From Belnapia moabensis DSM 16746 (lineage in GTDB: Bacteria; Pseudomonadota; Alphaproteobacteria; Acetobacterales; Acetobacteraceae), in the NCBI RefSeq assembly GCF_000745835.1, contig NZ_JQKB01000050.1, positions 1-38,348 on the forward strand: a stretch of DNA of 38,348 nucleotides, written 5' to 3'. Made by a program: the position numbers and the translations under genes. Positions 16,866 to 24,973 of the stretch are shown one piece after another. How positions within the stretch are numbered: the stretch's first letter is position 1; each line of letters begins with the position of its first letter. The notes beneath the pieces are model-generated. The model made no database searches, was not told the DNA's origin, and saw only the letters and a list, made by a program, of their open reading frames with translations.

Positions 16866-18199
16866 GCGGTTCAGAAACCCGATTGGTGACCCTGCCCGCG
16901 GCCAGCCGCGTCGCCAGGCCCGATGCTCATATGCTGGCGCTGGAAGAGGTCCGGGTGCCCGGGCTGGAGCGCAGCGTGGTGCTGGGCGCGGGCCTGCTGT
17001 TGGTGGGGTTTTTTGCCTGGGCCACGGCCACCCGGATCCCGGAGATCGCGGTAGGGGTGGGCGAGGTGGTGCCCGCCCTGGCGGCCGCCCCGGTCCAGCA
17101 CCTGGAAGGCGGCATTGTGGAGGCGGTGCTGGTCGCCGAGAATGCGGTGGTGGAGGCCGGGCAACCTCTGCTCCGGATGAACGATGCCGCCGCCCAGGCC
17201 GATTTGGGCCAGTTGCGGATCCGCAATGCCTCGCTGCGGTTGCAAGCCCTGCGGTTGGCGGCCTTGGTGGCGGGAACAAGCGAGGTGATGCCGCCTGACG
17301 TTGGCCTGATGGCGGCCACGCACCGGGATGCCCTGGTAGCCCGATTGCAGGTTTTGGCGGATCGGCGGGCGGTGCTGGCCGCCCAGGTGGCCCAGCGACG
17401 CAGCGAGTTGACAACGCTGGCGGTTCAGATCGCTGCCCTCGAGCGGCAAATCGCGCTGCATGCCACGGAGTTGGAGGTGCGGGAGGGTTTGGGGCAGAAC
17501 GGGCTGACAACCCGCGTGGCCATCCTGGAGGCCCGGCGGCTGCTGATGACCACCCAGGCGGAGCGGGACCGCCTGACCGGCCAAGCCGGCACGGTGCGTC
17601 GGACCTTGGAGGAGGCAGAAGCGCGGTTGGCGGAGACCCGGTCCAGCGTCATCGACGAAGCGCGGCAGGAGGCGGCCCGCGTGGCGCTGGAGATTGCCGA
17701 AACCGATGAGGGTATGCGGCGTCTGGCGGATCGCGCCGAGCGCATTCTGGTGCGAGCGCCCAGCACCGGCATGGTCCGTGGCCTGGCCGTGCAGCGACCA
17801 GGGACCGTGGTACAAGCGGGCGCGCTGATGGCCGAGATCATGCCGCAGGACACCCCTCTGGTGGTGGATGTGCGGCTGCAGCCGCGGGATATCGGCTTCA
17901 TTCGCCTGGGCCAACCCGTGGATATCAAGGTTCAGGCTTTTGACTATGCCCGCTTTGGCACCTTGCGCGGTGAGGTGGAGCGCATCTCCGCCGGCACCTT
18001 CGTCGATGACCAGCGGCAGCCCTATTATCGGGCACGGGTCGCCCTGTCCCAAGCCTTTGTCGGTCACGAGGCGGGTGGCGCCCGGCTGGTGCCGGGGATG
18101 ACGGTCCAAGCCGACATCAAAACCGGCGAAAAATCGGTGCTGCAATACCTGCTCAAACCCATCTATGCGGCCATGGCGAGCTCGTTCCGCGAACGCTGA
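16862..18199 (+). CDS. HlyD/PrtE-family periplasmic adaptor of type I secretion
   Basis: 445 residues from the ATG at 16862, overlapping the ABC gene by four bases. A short cytoplasmic tail is followed by one membrane helix (about 39-58, SVVLGAGLLLVGFFAWATA), a split lipoyl-like half (VGEVVPALAAAPVQHLEGGI, about 65-100), a long alpha-helical hairpin (about 115-295, with many Glu/Arg/Leu heptads) and the returning lipoyl and beta-barrel parts (RAPSTGMVRGLAVQRPGTVV; VPGMTVQADIKTGEKSVLQY). The ending ...VLQYLLKPI is typical of HlyD/PrtE adaptors. Known role: a trimeric or hexameric adaptor joining the inner-membrane ABC exporter to a TolC-like outer-membrane channel. No TolC homologue is in the window, so one must be encoded elsewhere. 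It is the last gene of the operon; a 10-bp hairpin follows at 18267. Confidence 0.93.
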   Translation: MSGSETRLVTLPAASRVARPDAHMLALEEVRVPGLERSVVLGAGLLLVGFFAWATATRIPEIAVGVGEVVPALAAAPVQHLEGGIVEAVLVAENAVVEAGQPLLRMNDAAAQADLGQLRIRNASLRLQALRLAALVAGTSEVMPPDVGLMAATHRDALVARLQVLADRRAVLAAQVAQRRSELTTLAVQIAALERQIALHATELEVREGLGQNGLTTRVAILEARRLLMTTQAERDRLTGQAGTVRRTLEEAEARLAETRSSVIDEARQEAARVALEIAETDEGMRRLADRAERILVRAPSTGMVRGLAVQRPGTVVQAGALMAEIMPQDTPLVVDVRLQPRDIGFIRLGQPVDIKVQAFDYARFGTLRGEVERISAGTFVDDQRQPYYRARVALSQAFVGHEAGGARLVPGMTVQADIKTGEKSVLQYLLKPIYAAMASSFRER

Positions 18200-18266
18200 G
18201 GACAGCGTCCCGAGGCGGCCGGGCTGCCTTGCAACGAGCCGCCGCGCCACCGCGGCGTGATTGCCC

Positions 18267-18297
18267 GCCCGGGCGGCATCTTAGGGACCGCCCGGGC
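18267..18297 (+). terminator. Strong GC hairpin after the secretion operon
   Basis: A perfect 10-bp inverted repeat, GCCCGGGCGG / CCGCCCGGGC, with an 11-base loop, lies 68 bases after the adaptor stop codon. No T-run follows, so it is not a classical intrinsic terminator; it may stabilise the mRNA 3' end or act with Rho. Confidence 0.4.
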
Positions 18298-18951
18298 CCC
18301 TGGCCGCAGCCCACCAGGTTTTGGCCAGGAGCCGCGGCGCTGCCCTTGGCCCCCGCCCAGGTGTGGTGGGCCGCGGCTTGCCGGTCTGGGCTGAGCACCC
18401 GGGTGAGCCACCAAATCGGTCGGCCCCCGAGCCACCGCCCTGCCGCCGGGGCGACGCCCGCGGCCGGGTTGGCGGCAAACCCCGTCGCCGCACCCCGTCG
18501 CCAGGGAAGGCCGGGCGGCGATGTCATCCGGCCGACGGGCCGCGCGATGGCAGGCGCGGCTAGGCGGCCGCCGACACGGAGGGGGTGGGCCTGCTGGCCT
18601 TGGCACGCGCGGCTGGCGGAGCGTGCGGCCCCCTGCCCCAAGGCCCGCCCGGCCACCCTGGGGAGGCCATGTCCCGGGCGCGATGCATCGCCAGCTTGGC
18701 CTTCGCTATCTGACACACCGCGAGCTGTGCAGGGCGGCGGAGGCTAGGAGATGATCCAGCGTCGGGCCAAGCCAGGACGGCGGGGATGCGGGCTGGGGCG
18801 GCGCGTCGGACGGGGCTGGCGGGCGCCGCGGCGTCCTAACCGCGACGCAACATCCACAATGCGATCGCGAAGAAGAGATATCGGCAAGTCATTGATTCGC
18901 TGGTTGTTACACGATTGTGGCTTTCGCTCCGTGGTTTCTCCATCCCCGCAC

Positions 18952-18997
18952 TTATCCCCAGGTCCGGGGATAAAGCTGTGGGCAGGGCTGTGTGAAA
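18952..18997. other. Cluster of DnaA-box-like words and a dyad
   Basis: TTATCCCCA (18952-18960) differs at one position from the DnaA box TTATCCACA. It forms a perfect dyad with GGGGATAA (18966-18973). Two weaker reverse-orientation matches follow: TGTGGGCAG (18977-18985) and TGTGTGAAA (18989-18997). An AT-richer stretch (about 18870-18935) lies beside it. This spacing resembles an origin or a DnaA-regulated promoter, but the neighbouring genes are not typical origin genes. It may simply be the dedA control region. Confidence 0.3.
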
Positions 18998-19219
18998 CCC
19001 GGCTTAACCCCGGCTGAATGGCGCTTTTCTAGATTTGTCCGGATCAGGACAGCGGCGGCGGCGGCTGGCGCTGCAGCGCCGCTCCTCGCCCGGTCATGGG
19101 GGCAGGCAGCGGGCGACCGCCGAATTCGGCACCGCGCCGCTTGTGATCACGGCAAGCAGAGTCCCAACATGCCGCAAAGGCTCCGGGGCCTCCCCCAGAG
19201 ACCAACCAGGGAGAGCAGC

Positions 19220-19792
19220 ATGGCCGAGTTCTGGGCCGAGTGGGGTTTGCTGGCCTATGCGGCCGCTGCGGCCTGGGCATTTTTCGAGGGTGAAACTTTT
19301 GTCCTGTTTGCCGCCGCAGCGGGGGCAGCCACGGGGCTGATCGACCCCTGGCTGCTGGCCCTGGCTGTGTGGGGCGGCTCCTTTGCGGGCGACCAATTGT
19401 GGTTTGCCCTGGGCCGGCGCTATGGCCCGCGTGCCCTGCACCGGATCCCCGCGGCGGAACGGCGGCTCGCGGTCGCGTCCGGCCTGCTGGATCGCTATGG
19501 CGCCGCCTTTGTGCTGGGCTTTCGTTTTGTCTATGGCGTGCGCAATGTGGCCGCAGCGGCCTGTGGCATTGCGGGCATGGGACGGCTGCGCTTCGCCGTG
19601 CTCAACCTGGCGGCGGCCGGGCTGTGGGCGGCAAGCTTTGTGGCGGCGGGCTGGTATGCCGTGGGATGGCTTGGGGCGGAGCATATCGGCCATGCCGTGG
19701 GTGCCCTTGGCCTCGCCATTGTGGTGGCCCTTGGCCTCCGTCTCTGGATGCGCCGGCCACGCTCCCCCACGGTGACGGCGACCCTGGGCTAG
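19220..19792 (+). CDS. DedA-family membrane protein
   Basis: 190 residues from the ATG at 19220, which has GGGAG six bases upstream; a longer open frame from 18992 is rejected because its added residues are non-hydrophobic and Arg-rich. Typical DedA features are seen: an acidic re-entrant N-terminal part (WAFFEGETFVLFAAA), GSFAGDQLWFALGRRYG (about 56-72), and the arginine motif GFRFVYGVRNVAAAACGIAGM (about 98-118), followed by two C-terminal membrane helices. The family (SNARE-associated domain) is linked to undecaprenyl-phosphate or phospholipid flipping, membrane potential and envelope homeostasis; the function of this member is not resolved. It stands alone on the plus strand and converges with the Ser/Thr kinase gene 115 bases away. 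Confidence 0.88.
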   Translation: MAEFWAEWGLLAYAAAAAWAFFEGETFVLFAAAAGAATGLIDPWLLALAVWGGSFAGDQLWFALGRRYGPRALHRIPAAERRLAVASGLLDRYGAAFVLGFRFVYGVRNVAAAACGIAGMGRLRFAVLNLAAAGLWAASFVAAGWYAVGWLGAEHIGHAVGALGLAIVVALGLRLWMRRPRSPTVTATLG

Positions 19793-19907
19793 CAGCAACG
19801 CGCCCGATCCGGGCCCGCCCCCTCCTGAACGGCGATGGCGGTTTGGGACGCCGGCAATGTTAGGCCCGGGCGACCCAGCAAGCGCAGCGCCGCGACGGCG
19901 GCATCGC

Positions 19908-21407
19908 TCAGGCCGTCGGCCGTAGCTTGGCCTCGATCTCCGCGCGGAGTTGGCGGCGGAAGGCCGGGATCTGCCGCGGATCGGGCAGATGCGCGGCCAG
20001 CCGATCCAACAGGCTGTCGATATCCTGGGCGTCTCGCAGGGCTTGCCGCACAAACACCTTGGCCATGGGCCCGAGGTGAAAGGCGAGTGCCGCCTGAGCC
20101 ACGGTCAGCACCACGTCAGACCATTCCAGGCGCAGCCCGGCGGCGCTATCCGGGCTGCGGCTCCAGGATGCGCCGGTGGCACTGGCCGCGCCGGCAGACC
20201 CGGAGGTCCTGGCCGGGGTCAGGCTGAGCGGATCCTGACCGCTGGGCGTGGCGGTCCCAGGTCCCAGCATATGGCGGCGGAGAAAGGCGCTGCGATCCGC
20301 GGGCTGCTCCAGCGCTGCGGCCACCTGCCGCACCAGCTCGTCCGGCGTGTTGGCCCGGGCGGCTGCCCGGCGGACCAGGGTGGTGGCAATCGGGCCGAGC
20401 ACCGGGCGCAATTCATCCGCAAGACGACTGGTGAACAGCGGATCGAAGCGGCTGGGCGCGGCGTGCAGCGCGGCCTCTGAGGCCCATCCCTGGGGGCCTG
20501 GTCCGAGCGGATCAGACCCCGGGCGCAGCACCACCGTGGCGTGCTCCGCCTGCAGCGTGTGCTCCTGCATGAGCGTCAGCGCGGCGCGGATCTCGGCGGC
20601 AAACTCCACCGCGGTGGCCGGGCGATCAGCTGGCGATTTCGCCAGGCCACGCTGCAGCACGGGACGCATGGGCGAGCCTGCGAGGGCGGCCAGATCGACG
20701 GCAGCTGGTCCGGTGAGCCGCTGCAGCGTTTCCACCAGACTGGGGGCAGCAAAGGGGGGCCGCTCCAGCAGGATTTCATGCAGAATGGCGGCCACGCTGA
20801 ACACATCCGCGCGGTGGTCGACCTGGTCGCCGAGCGCCTGCTCCGGCGCCATGTAGTTGGGCGTCCCGAGCATATCCCCCGCCAGGGTCCGCGCCCCCGC
20901 TGGCAGGCGTGCCACCCCAAAATCGGCAATCTTGGGCTGCATGGGCGCGTCTGGGGGGCCGGCCACTATGATATTGGCGGGCTTAATATCGCGGTGCACA
21001 ATGCCATGGGCATGCGCGGCACCGAGACCCTCCAAGACCGGGAGCAGCAGCGCGATCAGCGTCACGGTCTCACACGACCGGGGCCGGCGGAGGAGGGCTG
21101 CGAGGGTTGGTCCATTCACCAACTCCATCACCAGAAACGGGCCATCGGCACCGTCGCCGAAATCATGAACCATGATGATGGACGGGTGGGAGCAGCGACC
21201 GGCCGCCTTCGCCTCGATGGTAAAGCGGGCCATATACTCGGCGTGCTGGTCCGGATCGAGCCCAGCGGTCCGCATGACCTTGACCGCTACCTGCCGATCC
21301 AGCAGCGGGTCACTGGCGCGGTAGACCACGCCCATGGCGCCGGCGCCCAGCACAGCCTGGGGGCGATAACGGCCGATCTCGGCAAACTCGGACGGCTCCG
21401 GGGCCAT
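19908..21407 (-). CDS. Hanks-type Ser/Thr protein kinase with a duplicated C-terminal domain
   Basis: 499 residues. The kinase domain (about 12-285) has every catalytic element: glycine loop GAGAMGVVY (21-29), Lys43 in VAVKV, HRDIKPAN (Asp140), DFG (162-164) and GTPNYMAPE (181-189). No transmembrane helix or PASTA repeats are present, so it is cytoplasmic. After a linker, a module of about 60 residues occurs twice, at about 318-378 and 430-497. The copies share LGP[IM]A..[LF]VR[RQ]A...A....[DE].L...[VL]A..L..P...[SP]AF.R. I believe this corresponds to the DUF8082-type domain found at kinase C-termini, but cannot verify it. The gene lies 101 bases downstream of a membrane haem-sensor gene on the same strand, suggesting a sensor-kinase pair. 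The weak ribosome site suggests translation depends on the upstream gene or a leader. Confidence 0.9.
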   Translation of the reverse strand: MAPEPSEFAEIGRYRPQAVLGAGAMGVVYRASDPLLDRQVAVKVMRTAGLDPDQHAEYMARFTIEAKAAGRCSHPSIIMVHDFGDGADGPFLVMELVNGPTLAALLRRPRSCETVTLIALLLPVLEGLGAAHAHGIVHRDIKPANIIVAGPPDAPMQPKIADFGVARLPAGARTLAGDMLGTPNYMAPEQALGDQVDHRADVFSVAAILHEILLERPPFAAPSLVETLQRLTGPAAVDLAALAGSPMRPVLQRGLAKSPADRPATAVEFAAEIRAALTLMQEHTLQAEHATVVLRPGSDPLGPGPQGWASEAALHAAPSRFDPLFTSRLADELRPVLGPIATTLVRRAAARANTPDELVRQVAAALEQPADRSAFLRRHMLGPGTATPSGQDPLSLTPARTSGSAGAASATGASWSRSPDSAAGLRLEWSDVVLTVAQAALAFHLGPMAKVFVRQALRDAQDIDSLLDRLAAHLPDPRQIPAFRRQLRAEIEAKLRPTA

Positions 21408-21508
21408 AGCGTCAGTGCTTTCGTAGAAGCCGCAGCACAGCGGGACCAGAGTGGAGGTCGCACCGCCGGACCCGGCTGGTGCGGGCCTTCAGGGTGGCGC
21501 GGTGTGTG

Positions 21509-22387
21509 TTATGCACTCAGCATCTTCATGGCGCTGTCCAGACTACGCCGCATGCGGGTGAAGGCCGCGGCCAAGCTGGCGATTTCATCGCGTCCGCCAT
21601 GCTCGAAATCGCCGGCAACCGTGTCGCCGAGGCTGACGGCGGTGGCGATCTGGGACAACCGCACCACCGGCCGCACCACCAACAGATGCAGCAGGCAGTT
21701 CAACATCAGCATGATGCCAACGAAGATCCCGAACAGGATCGCCATGGTGGCATGAAGATTGGTTTGCGCGTTGCGGATCGCCAGGGCCATCGGCACGGAT
21801 ACCAGCTGTGCGCCCACGGTTTCGTTCATCTGCCAGCCAAAGCCATTGGTCGCACCATAGCTGCGCACCATGGCTGCCGGCGCCCGGTCTGGTGTGCTGT
21901 GGCAGACCAGGCATTGCGCGCTGGAGACCGTGAGGGGCCGCGCCAGTGTCAGAACCGGTCCGGTCGGGGTGAGTCGCTCGCCGATCAGCTCGGTCAATTC
22001 GGCGCGGTCACGGAAACTGCGAATGAAATCGGTCTCCCAATCCGTGGCACGGTCCCGTGGATTGGTCGGGTTTAGGGCAGCTTCCTTATAGGTATAATCC
22101 CGGAACTCTGCCTGCACCGCATGAAAATTGGTTTGCGCCGCATAGGAGGGCACACTCGCCGGCTCGAAGCGGCCCATCTGGGTGGCGGCGGCGGTAATCA
22201 GCGGACCGGTTTCGCGGGCCGTAAAGCCGCGCACGGCATTGGCCGCGCTCAGCATGATCCGCGCGTTCTGCAAAACCTCCGTCCGGGCGGTTGCGAGGAA
22301 ACGCTGCTCCAGGAACAGCCAGGCGCCGGCAAAGCCGAGCAGGAACACACCGAGCACCGCCAAGTTGAACTTCGCTCGCAAACCCAT
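21509..22387 (-). CDS. Membrane c-type haem sensor (Tll0287-like/DUF3365) with HAMP, no output domain
   Basis: 292 residues from the ATG at 22387, which has GAGGGA eight bases upstream; the longer frame to 22486 adds only a basic, domain-free extension. Membrane helix 1 (8-27) is followed by a periplasmic domain of about 180 residues containing one covalent haem motif, C159-L-V-C-H163 (SSAQCLVCHSTPD), in the setting of the Tll0287-like/DUF3365 family. Membrane helix 2 (about 214-237) leads into HAMP (VVRPVVRLSQIATAVSLGD...GRDEIASLAAAFTRM), and the protein ends about 15 residues later. HAMP normally passes a signal to a fused kinase, cyclase or MCP domain; none is present. The Ser/Thr kinase encoded 101 bases downstream is the obvious candidate partner. 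The likely stimulus is redox state or a haem ligand (inference). Confidence 0.88.
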   Translation of the reverse strand: MGLRAKFNLAVLGVFLLGFAGAWLFLEQRFLATARTEVLQNARIMLSAANAVRGFTARETGPLITAAATQMGRFEPASVPSYAAQTNFHAVQAEFRDYTYKEAALNPTNPRDRATDWETDFIRSFRDRAELTELIGERLTPTGPVLTLARPLTVSSAQCLVCHSTPDRAPAAMVRSYGATNGFGWQMNETVGAQLVSVPMALAIRNAQTNLHATMAILFGIFVGIMLMLNCLLHLLVVRPVVRLSQIATAVSLGDTVAGDFEHGGRDEIASLAAAFTRMRRSLDSAMKMLSA

Positions 22388-22959
22388 GACGGTATCCCTC
22401 ACGTAGCCTTGCCCTGGCGCTCGCTGGCCAAACCTGGACAGGCCTCGCCGCGGCGAGGCCGCAGCGCCCACGCCTCGGTGGGCCACACTCCCACGAATTT
22501 GTTACGAGCAACTTGATAGATGATCGGCCGCAGTCCAGGCCCGCGGCCCGCTCTGGGGCGGCCTTGGTCCAGCAGGGAGGCGACGCGGGTTGCCCTCGGG
22601 CCGAGGGTGTCCTACCCGGCCTGGCGAGGCAGCCGGGATGGCGGCCACAGTGGATCCGGCCAGACCGGCCGGCGACGTTGCGGCCCCGGTACGGCCTGCG
22701 CGGGAAGCCGTGGGGGTGGCGCCCAGGCCGGCGATGGCGGGCGCCGCTATGGACGAGACGCCCGCCGCGGCCGCGCCGCGGGCGAAGCGTTCCCGTCGCC
22801 ACACCCCGGGCCGATGCGTAGAACGAACCGACACCCCATGCGCTGGGCTCCGCCCGGAGGTGCCGCGCGGCCCAGCAGAGCAGCCCTGGAACGGTGGACC
22901 TGCCGCCCGTCGACACCGTGCCGCGAGCTGATGCGCCCCCACCGATGCTTCTCACGAGA
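22388..22959. other. Upstream region of the haem-sensor gene and GC-rich non-coding DNA
   Basis: About 570 bases. Close to the haem-sensor start there is a 20-bp perfect palindrome (separate entry), and beyond it an AT-richer patch (about 22490-22520; minus strand CAAGTTGCTCGTAACAAATT), a plausible promoter. The remaining 440 bases up to the IS110 relic have no recognisable gene. Confidence 0.35.
22441..22460. promoter_or_regulatory. 20-bp perfect palindrome in the haem-sensor leader
   Basis: GGCCTCGCCGCGGCGAGGCC is its own reverse complement. It lies 54-73 bases upstream of the haem-sensor start, between that start and the AT-rich patch likely to be the promoter. It could be a repressor operator or a hairpin in the mRNA leader. 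GC-rich palindromes are not rare in this DNA, so confidence is moderate. Confidence 0.4.
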
Positions 22960-23380
22960 TCACGCAAGGACTTGGGTTGAGTTGATGGCTTTGGGCGTGC
23001 GGCAGAGATAGCGGACGATGTCCCGTGCCACGAAGCGCATGAGGCAGCGGATGAGCTGCTGCTTGCTCTTTCCTGTGGCGGTGCGGCGCTGGACCTCGCC
23101 GAGAGCGGGTTGGTGATGCGCAGACGCACGCCCACACCAGGGTGGAGGGCTGCGTTGGCCTGGCGATGGCCACCGCGGTTCAGCCGATGCCGGCTGGTCC
23201 CGCCGCTCGAGGCCGGGATGGGGCAGGCGCCGCAAAGCTTGGCGAAGGCGGCCTCGGAGCGGATCCGTTCTGGGGTGTCGCCAACCAGGACGAGCATCTC
23301 CGCTGCGGGTGCAGTAGCCATGCCGGGCGCTGCGACCATCTCCGGGGCGCACCTCCCGGTCAGGCGGTGACGTCCGGTGT
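22960..23380 (-). pseudogene. IS110-family transposase relic (C-terminal part)
   Basis: The minus strand reads MLVLVGDTPERIRSEAAFAK followed by LCGACPIPASSGG and RHRLNRGGHRQANAALH. These are hallmark C-terminal motifs of IS110/IS116-type transposases (Transposase_20). Around 23100 the match jumps to another frame and continues TATGKSKQQLIRCLMRFVAR to a stop at 22960, so at least one frameshift is present. The N-terminal DEDD catalytic part is absent, and no flanking element ends are obvious. It is an inactive fragment. Confidence 0.75.
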
Positions 23381-23551
23381 CGAGCACCGCCGGCACGAGG
23401 GCCTGACCAACCGGGCCGAGCGGGCAATGGCGACGCTGACTGCGCGTCGCCTTCGTTTCCTGCCTGGCACTACGCGCCTCTGGCTGAGCGGTGGGTTGAG
23501 TGACCGGGTGGAAAAAGGCACAGACCCCGTTCCCAAACACCCCTGCCTATT

Positions 23552-23655
23552 TTATCAACCATAGCGAGAGCCGGAAGGGGCTTGCGACTGCGATTTTCCT
23601 TGGTTGCGGCTTGCAGTTCAGGACAGGCTGGAGCCGGATGGCTCCCTCTCAAACC
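23552..23655 (+). repeat. Structured repeat, copy A
   Basis: The copy begins TTATCAACC. It can fold into a three-way junction: outer stem GAGAG (23566-23570) with CTCTC (23646-23650); stem 2 GGCTTG (23579-23584) with CAGGCT (23624-23629, two G-U pairs); stem 3 GGAGCC-GGAT-GGCTCC (23630-23645). Copy B at 34811 has the same layout with changed but still pairing bases in stems 2 and 3. No ORF starts after copy A; it lies about 35 bases past the 3' end of the convergent secreted-protein gene and next to the IS110 relic. Confidence 0.55.
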
Positions 23656-23689
23656 TTCAGCCTTGTCGGTCGCACTGCCCCGATCGGCA

Positions 23690-24121
23690 TCACCGATCCA
23701 AGCGGTGGCCTCCCGCGTACACGCAAGCCAGGTTGGTCATGTGACCAAACAAGTGTGTAGGATACTCTCGAATTAAAACCTGCTTTCCGAAGTCACAGAG
23801 CGCCGACGCCAGAAGAAGAGGCGGTATCGAGTGGGGTATATACTGCAAGAACAGCGCATCGCCACGCACACACCGCTCCTGGGTTAGTTTACTCATAATG
23901 ATGAATTCTAAATTTTGATCGTCGGGCTGGTCGCCAATCTGGACAAGGCAGCGTTTTTCGATGACTGTGGTCTGTGCCATGGCTGGAGCGGTCGCCAGAA
24001 GGAGACACGCCGCGTGCAGCAGGTTGATCGCGCTGGCGCCTCGTAAAACAGACCGGATAACTGCCGCGGTCCTGGTGGTTGCTCTCGCGCTGCTGTCTGC
24101 CGGAACCACGACGGTAACCAC
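23690..24121 (-). CDS. Small secreted Cys-containing hypothetical protein
   Basis: 143 residues from a GTG at 24121; the true start may lie a little further in, as no strong ribosome site is seen. A clear Sec signal peptide is present: basic residues, then the hydrophobic core LLHAACLLLATAPAMA, with likely cleavage before Gln50. The mature part of about 94 residues has four cysteines (58, 84, 109, 133), enough for two disulfides, and is otherwise mixed hydrophobic and polar (LEFIIMSKLTQERCVRGDAL). The amino-acid make-up and the lower GC of this stretch differ from the surrounding relic DNA, which suggests a real and perhaps acquired gene. It lies between an IS110 relic with structured repeat copy A and a relic-rich gap. 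No family is recognised; a periplasmic or extracellular location is inferred. Confidence 0.55.
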   Translation of the reverse strand: MVTVVVPADSSARATTRTAAVIRSVLRGASAINLLHAACLLLATAPAMAQTTVIEKRCLVQIGDQPDDQNLEFIIMSKLTQERCVRGDALFLQYIPHSIPPLLLASALCDFGKQVLIREYPTHLFGHMTNLACVYAGGHRLDR

Positions 24122-24973
24122 TAATCCAGCTCGCCCGGAAACGGCGCTGGGTCACCGTCGTCATAGCAAGGGCCGAGTGGTTCGAGACCGGAGGCTTCGG
24201 TCTGGTGAGCGGTGACCGGCATGGCTGCTGTCCTGATGTCTGCGCTCTCGATACCGTGATCGCGGGGTAGAAAGAACAGAATTCGTTGGCTCGCTTGTCG
24301 TCACCATCGCCCAAGCCCGCATCGCTGCGGATTTGGCGCGACTGGCTGAGGGCCTGACCAACCGGGCAAGCATTCACATCAGCCGACCCGACGCCGGGAG
24401 CGGCCGAGACACCGCTTCTTGTCAGCGTGGCAGGCTTAGCGAGCCCTGTCCGCCCACGACGAGATCGCCATTCTCGTCCCTCGCCGCCGCGACCACATCT
24501 CCGCCAGCGGGTTGCACGCCGCAAGGGTGCGGGCGTTCAAGCTGTGGGCAGAGATCAGCCGTATTGCCGCTGCCGCCTGAAACTCTGCTCTGCCCTTGCA
24601 TGGCAGCGCGGTGGCCGCAGCGCCGGCAACGTCGCGGTGCCCATCCCGTCGCTGGGCGGCCTGCCGACGGCGCCAGCGTCGCGCCGCTCCGAGCATTGGT
24701 CATGCGCCGGGCGATCGGCGGGTGTCTGGCCCCAGGCACGACGCCGCTGGCCAGGGATCAGGCCCTCATCGGCTGCTGAATTGCGGCGGCTGCCGCTGGG
24801 CGAATGGTGCGCAACAAGGCGGACTATCCACCGCGCCCCAAGGCGGCTTGGCCGTTCCGCGCAAGCAAATGAGGCACCGGATGACAGGCATAGAACAGGC
24901 CAACGCGGTATGAGACCGCCAGCAGGATCGGCTGTTGCTGACGGAGCAGCATTCCTGCCAAAGGATAGCTCAC
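24122..24973. other. Relic-rich non-coding stretch
   Basis: About 850 bases. An exact 20-base word, GAGGGCCTGACCAACCGGGC, occurs here (24348-24367) and at 23397-23416, which suggests both sides derive from related sequence. The plus strand at about 24450-24580 reads SAHDEIAILVPRRRDHISAS continuing to ...WAEISRIAAAA-stop, a gene-like fragment of about 45 residues whose upstream frame is closed by a stop. I could not assign it to a family. Confidence 0.3.

Larger units (their letters stand above)
18200..19219. other. Non-coding stretch after the secretion operon
   Basis: About 1 kb. The first 640 bases are extremely GC-rich with no credible gene. From about 18845 the composition drops sharply and a patch rich in TTATCCCC/TGTGG words follows (18952-18997, separate entry). 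The frame of the DedA gene stays open back to 18992, but that extension lacks hydrophobic or domain character. Confidence 0.4.

Noticed and set aside
16871-18250. 459-codon minus-strand open frame opposite the HlyD adaptor
   Set aside because: Gln/His/Arg-rich antisense shadow of a clearly identified gene.
18992-19219. N-terminal extension of the DedA frame
   Set aside because: Hydrophilic and Arg-rich, while the ATG at 19220 has a good ribosome site and starts a normal DedA protein.
22086-23540. 484-codon minus-strand open frame
   Set aside because: Only the part around 23100-23300 is meaningful (IS110 motifs); the rest runs in the wrong frame through the haem-sensor gene and non-coding DNA.
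23552-23655. Structured repeat as a group II intron domain V or a known riboswitch
   Set aside because: GAGAGCCGG resembles the start of a domain V, but the 34-base hairpin with its tetraloop and the GUCCGGUUC-type partner are missing. The conserved cores of the glycine, cobalamin, TPP, c-di-GMP and fluoride riboswitches are not present.
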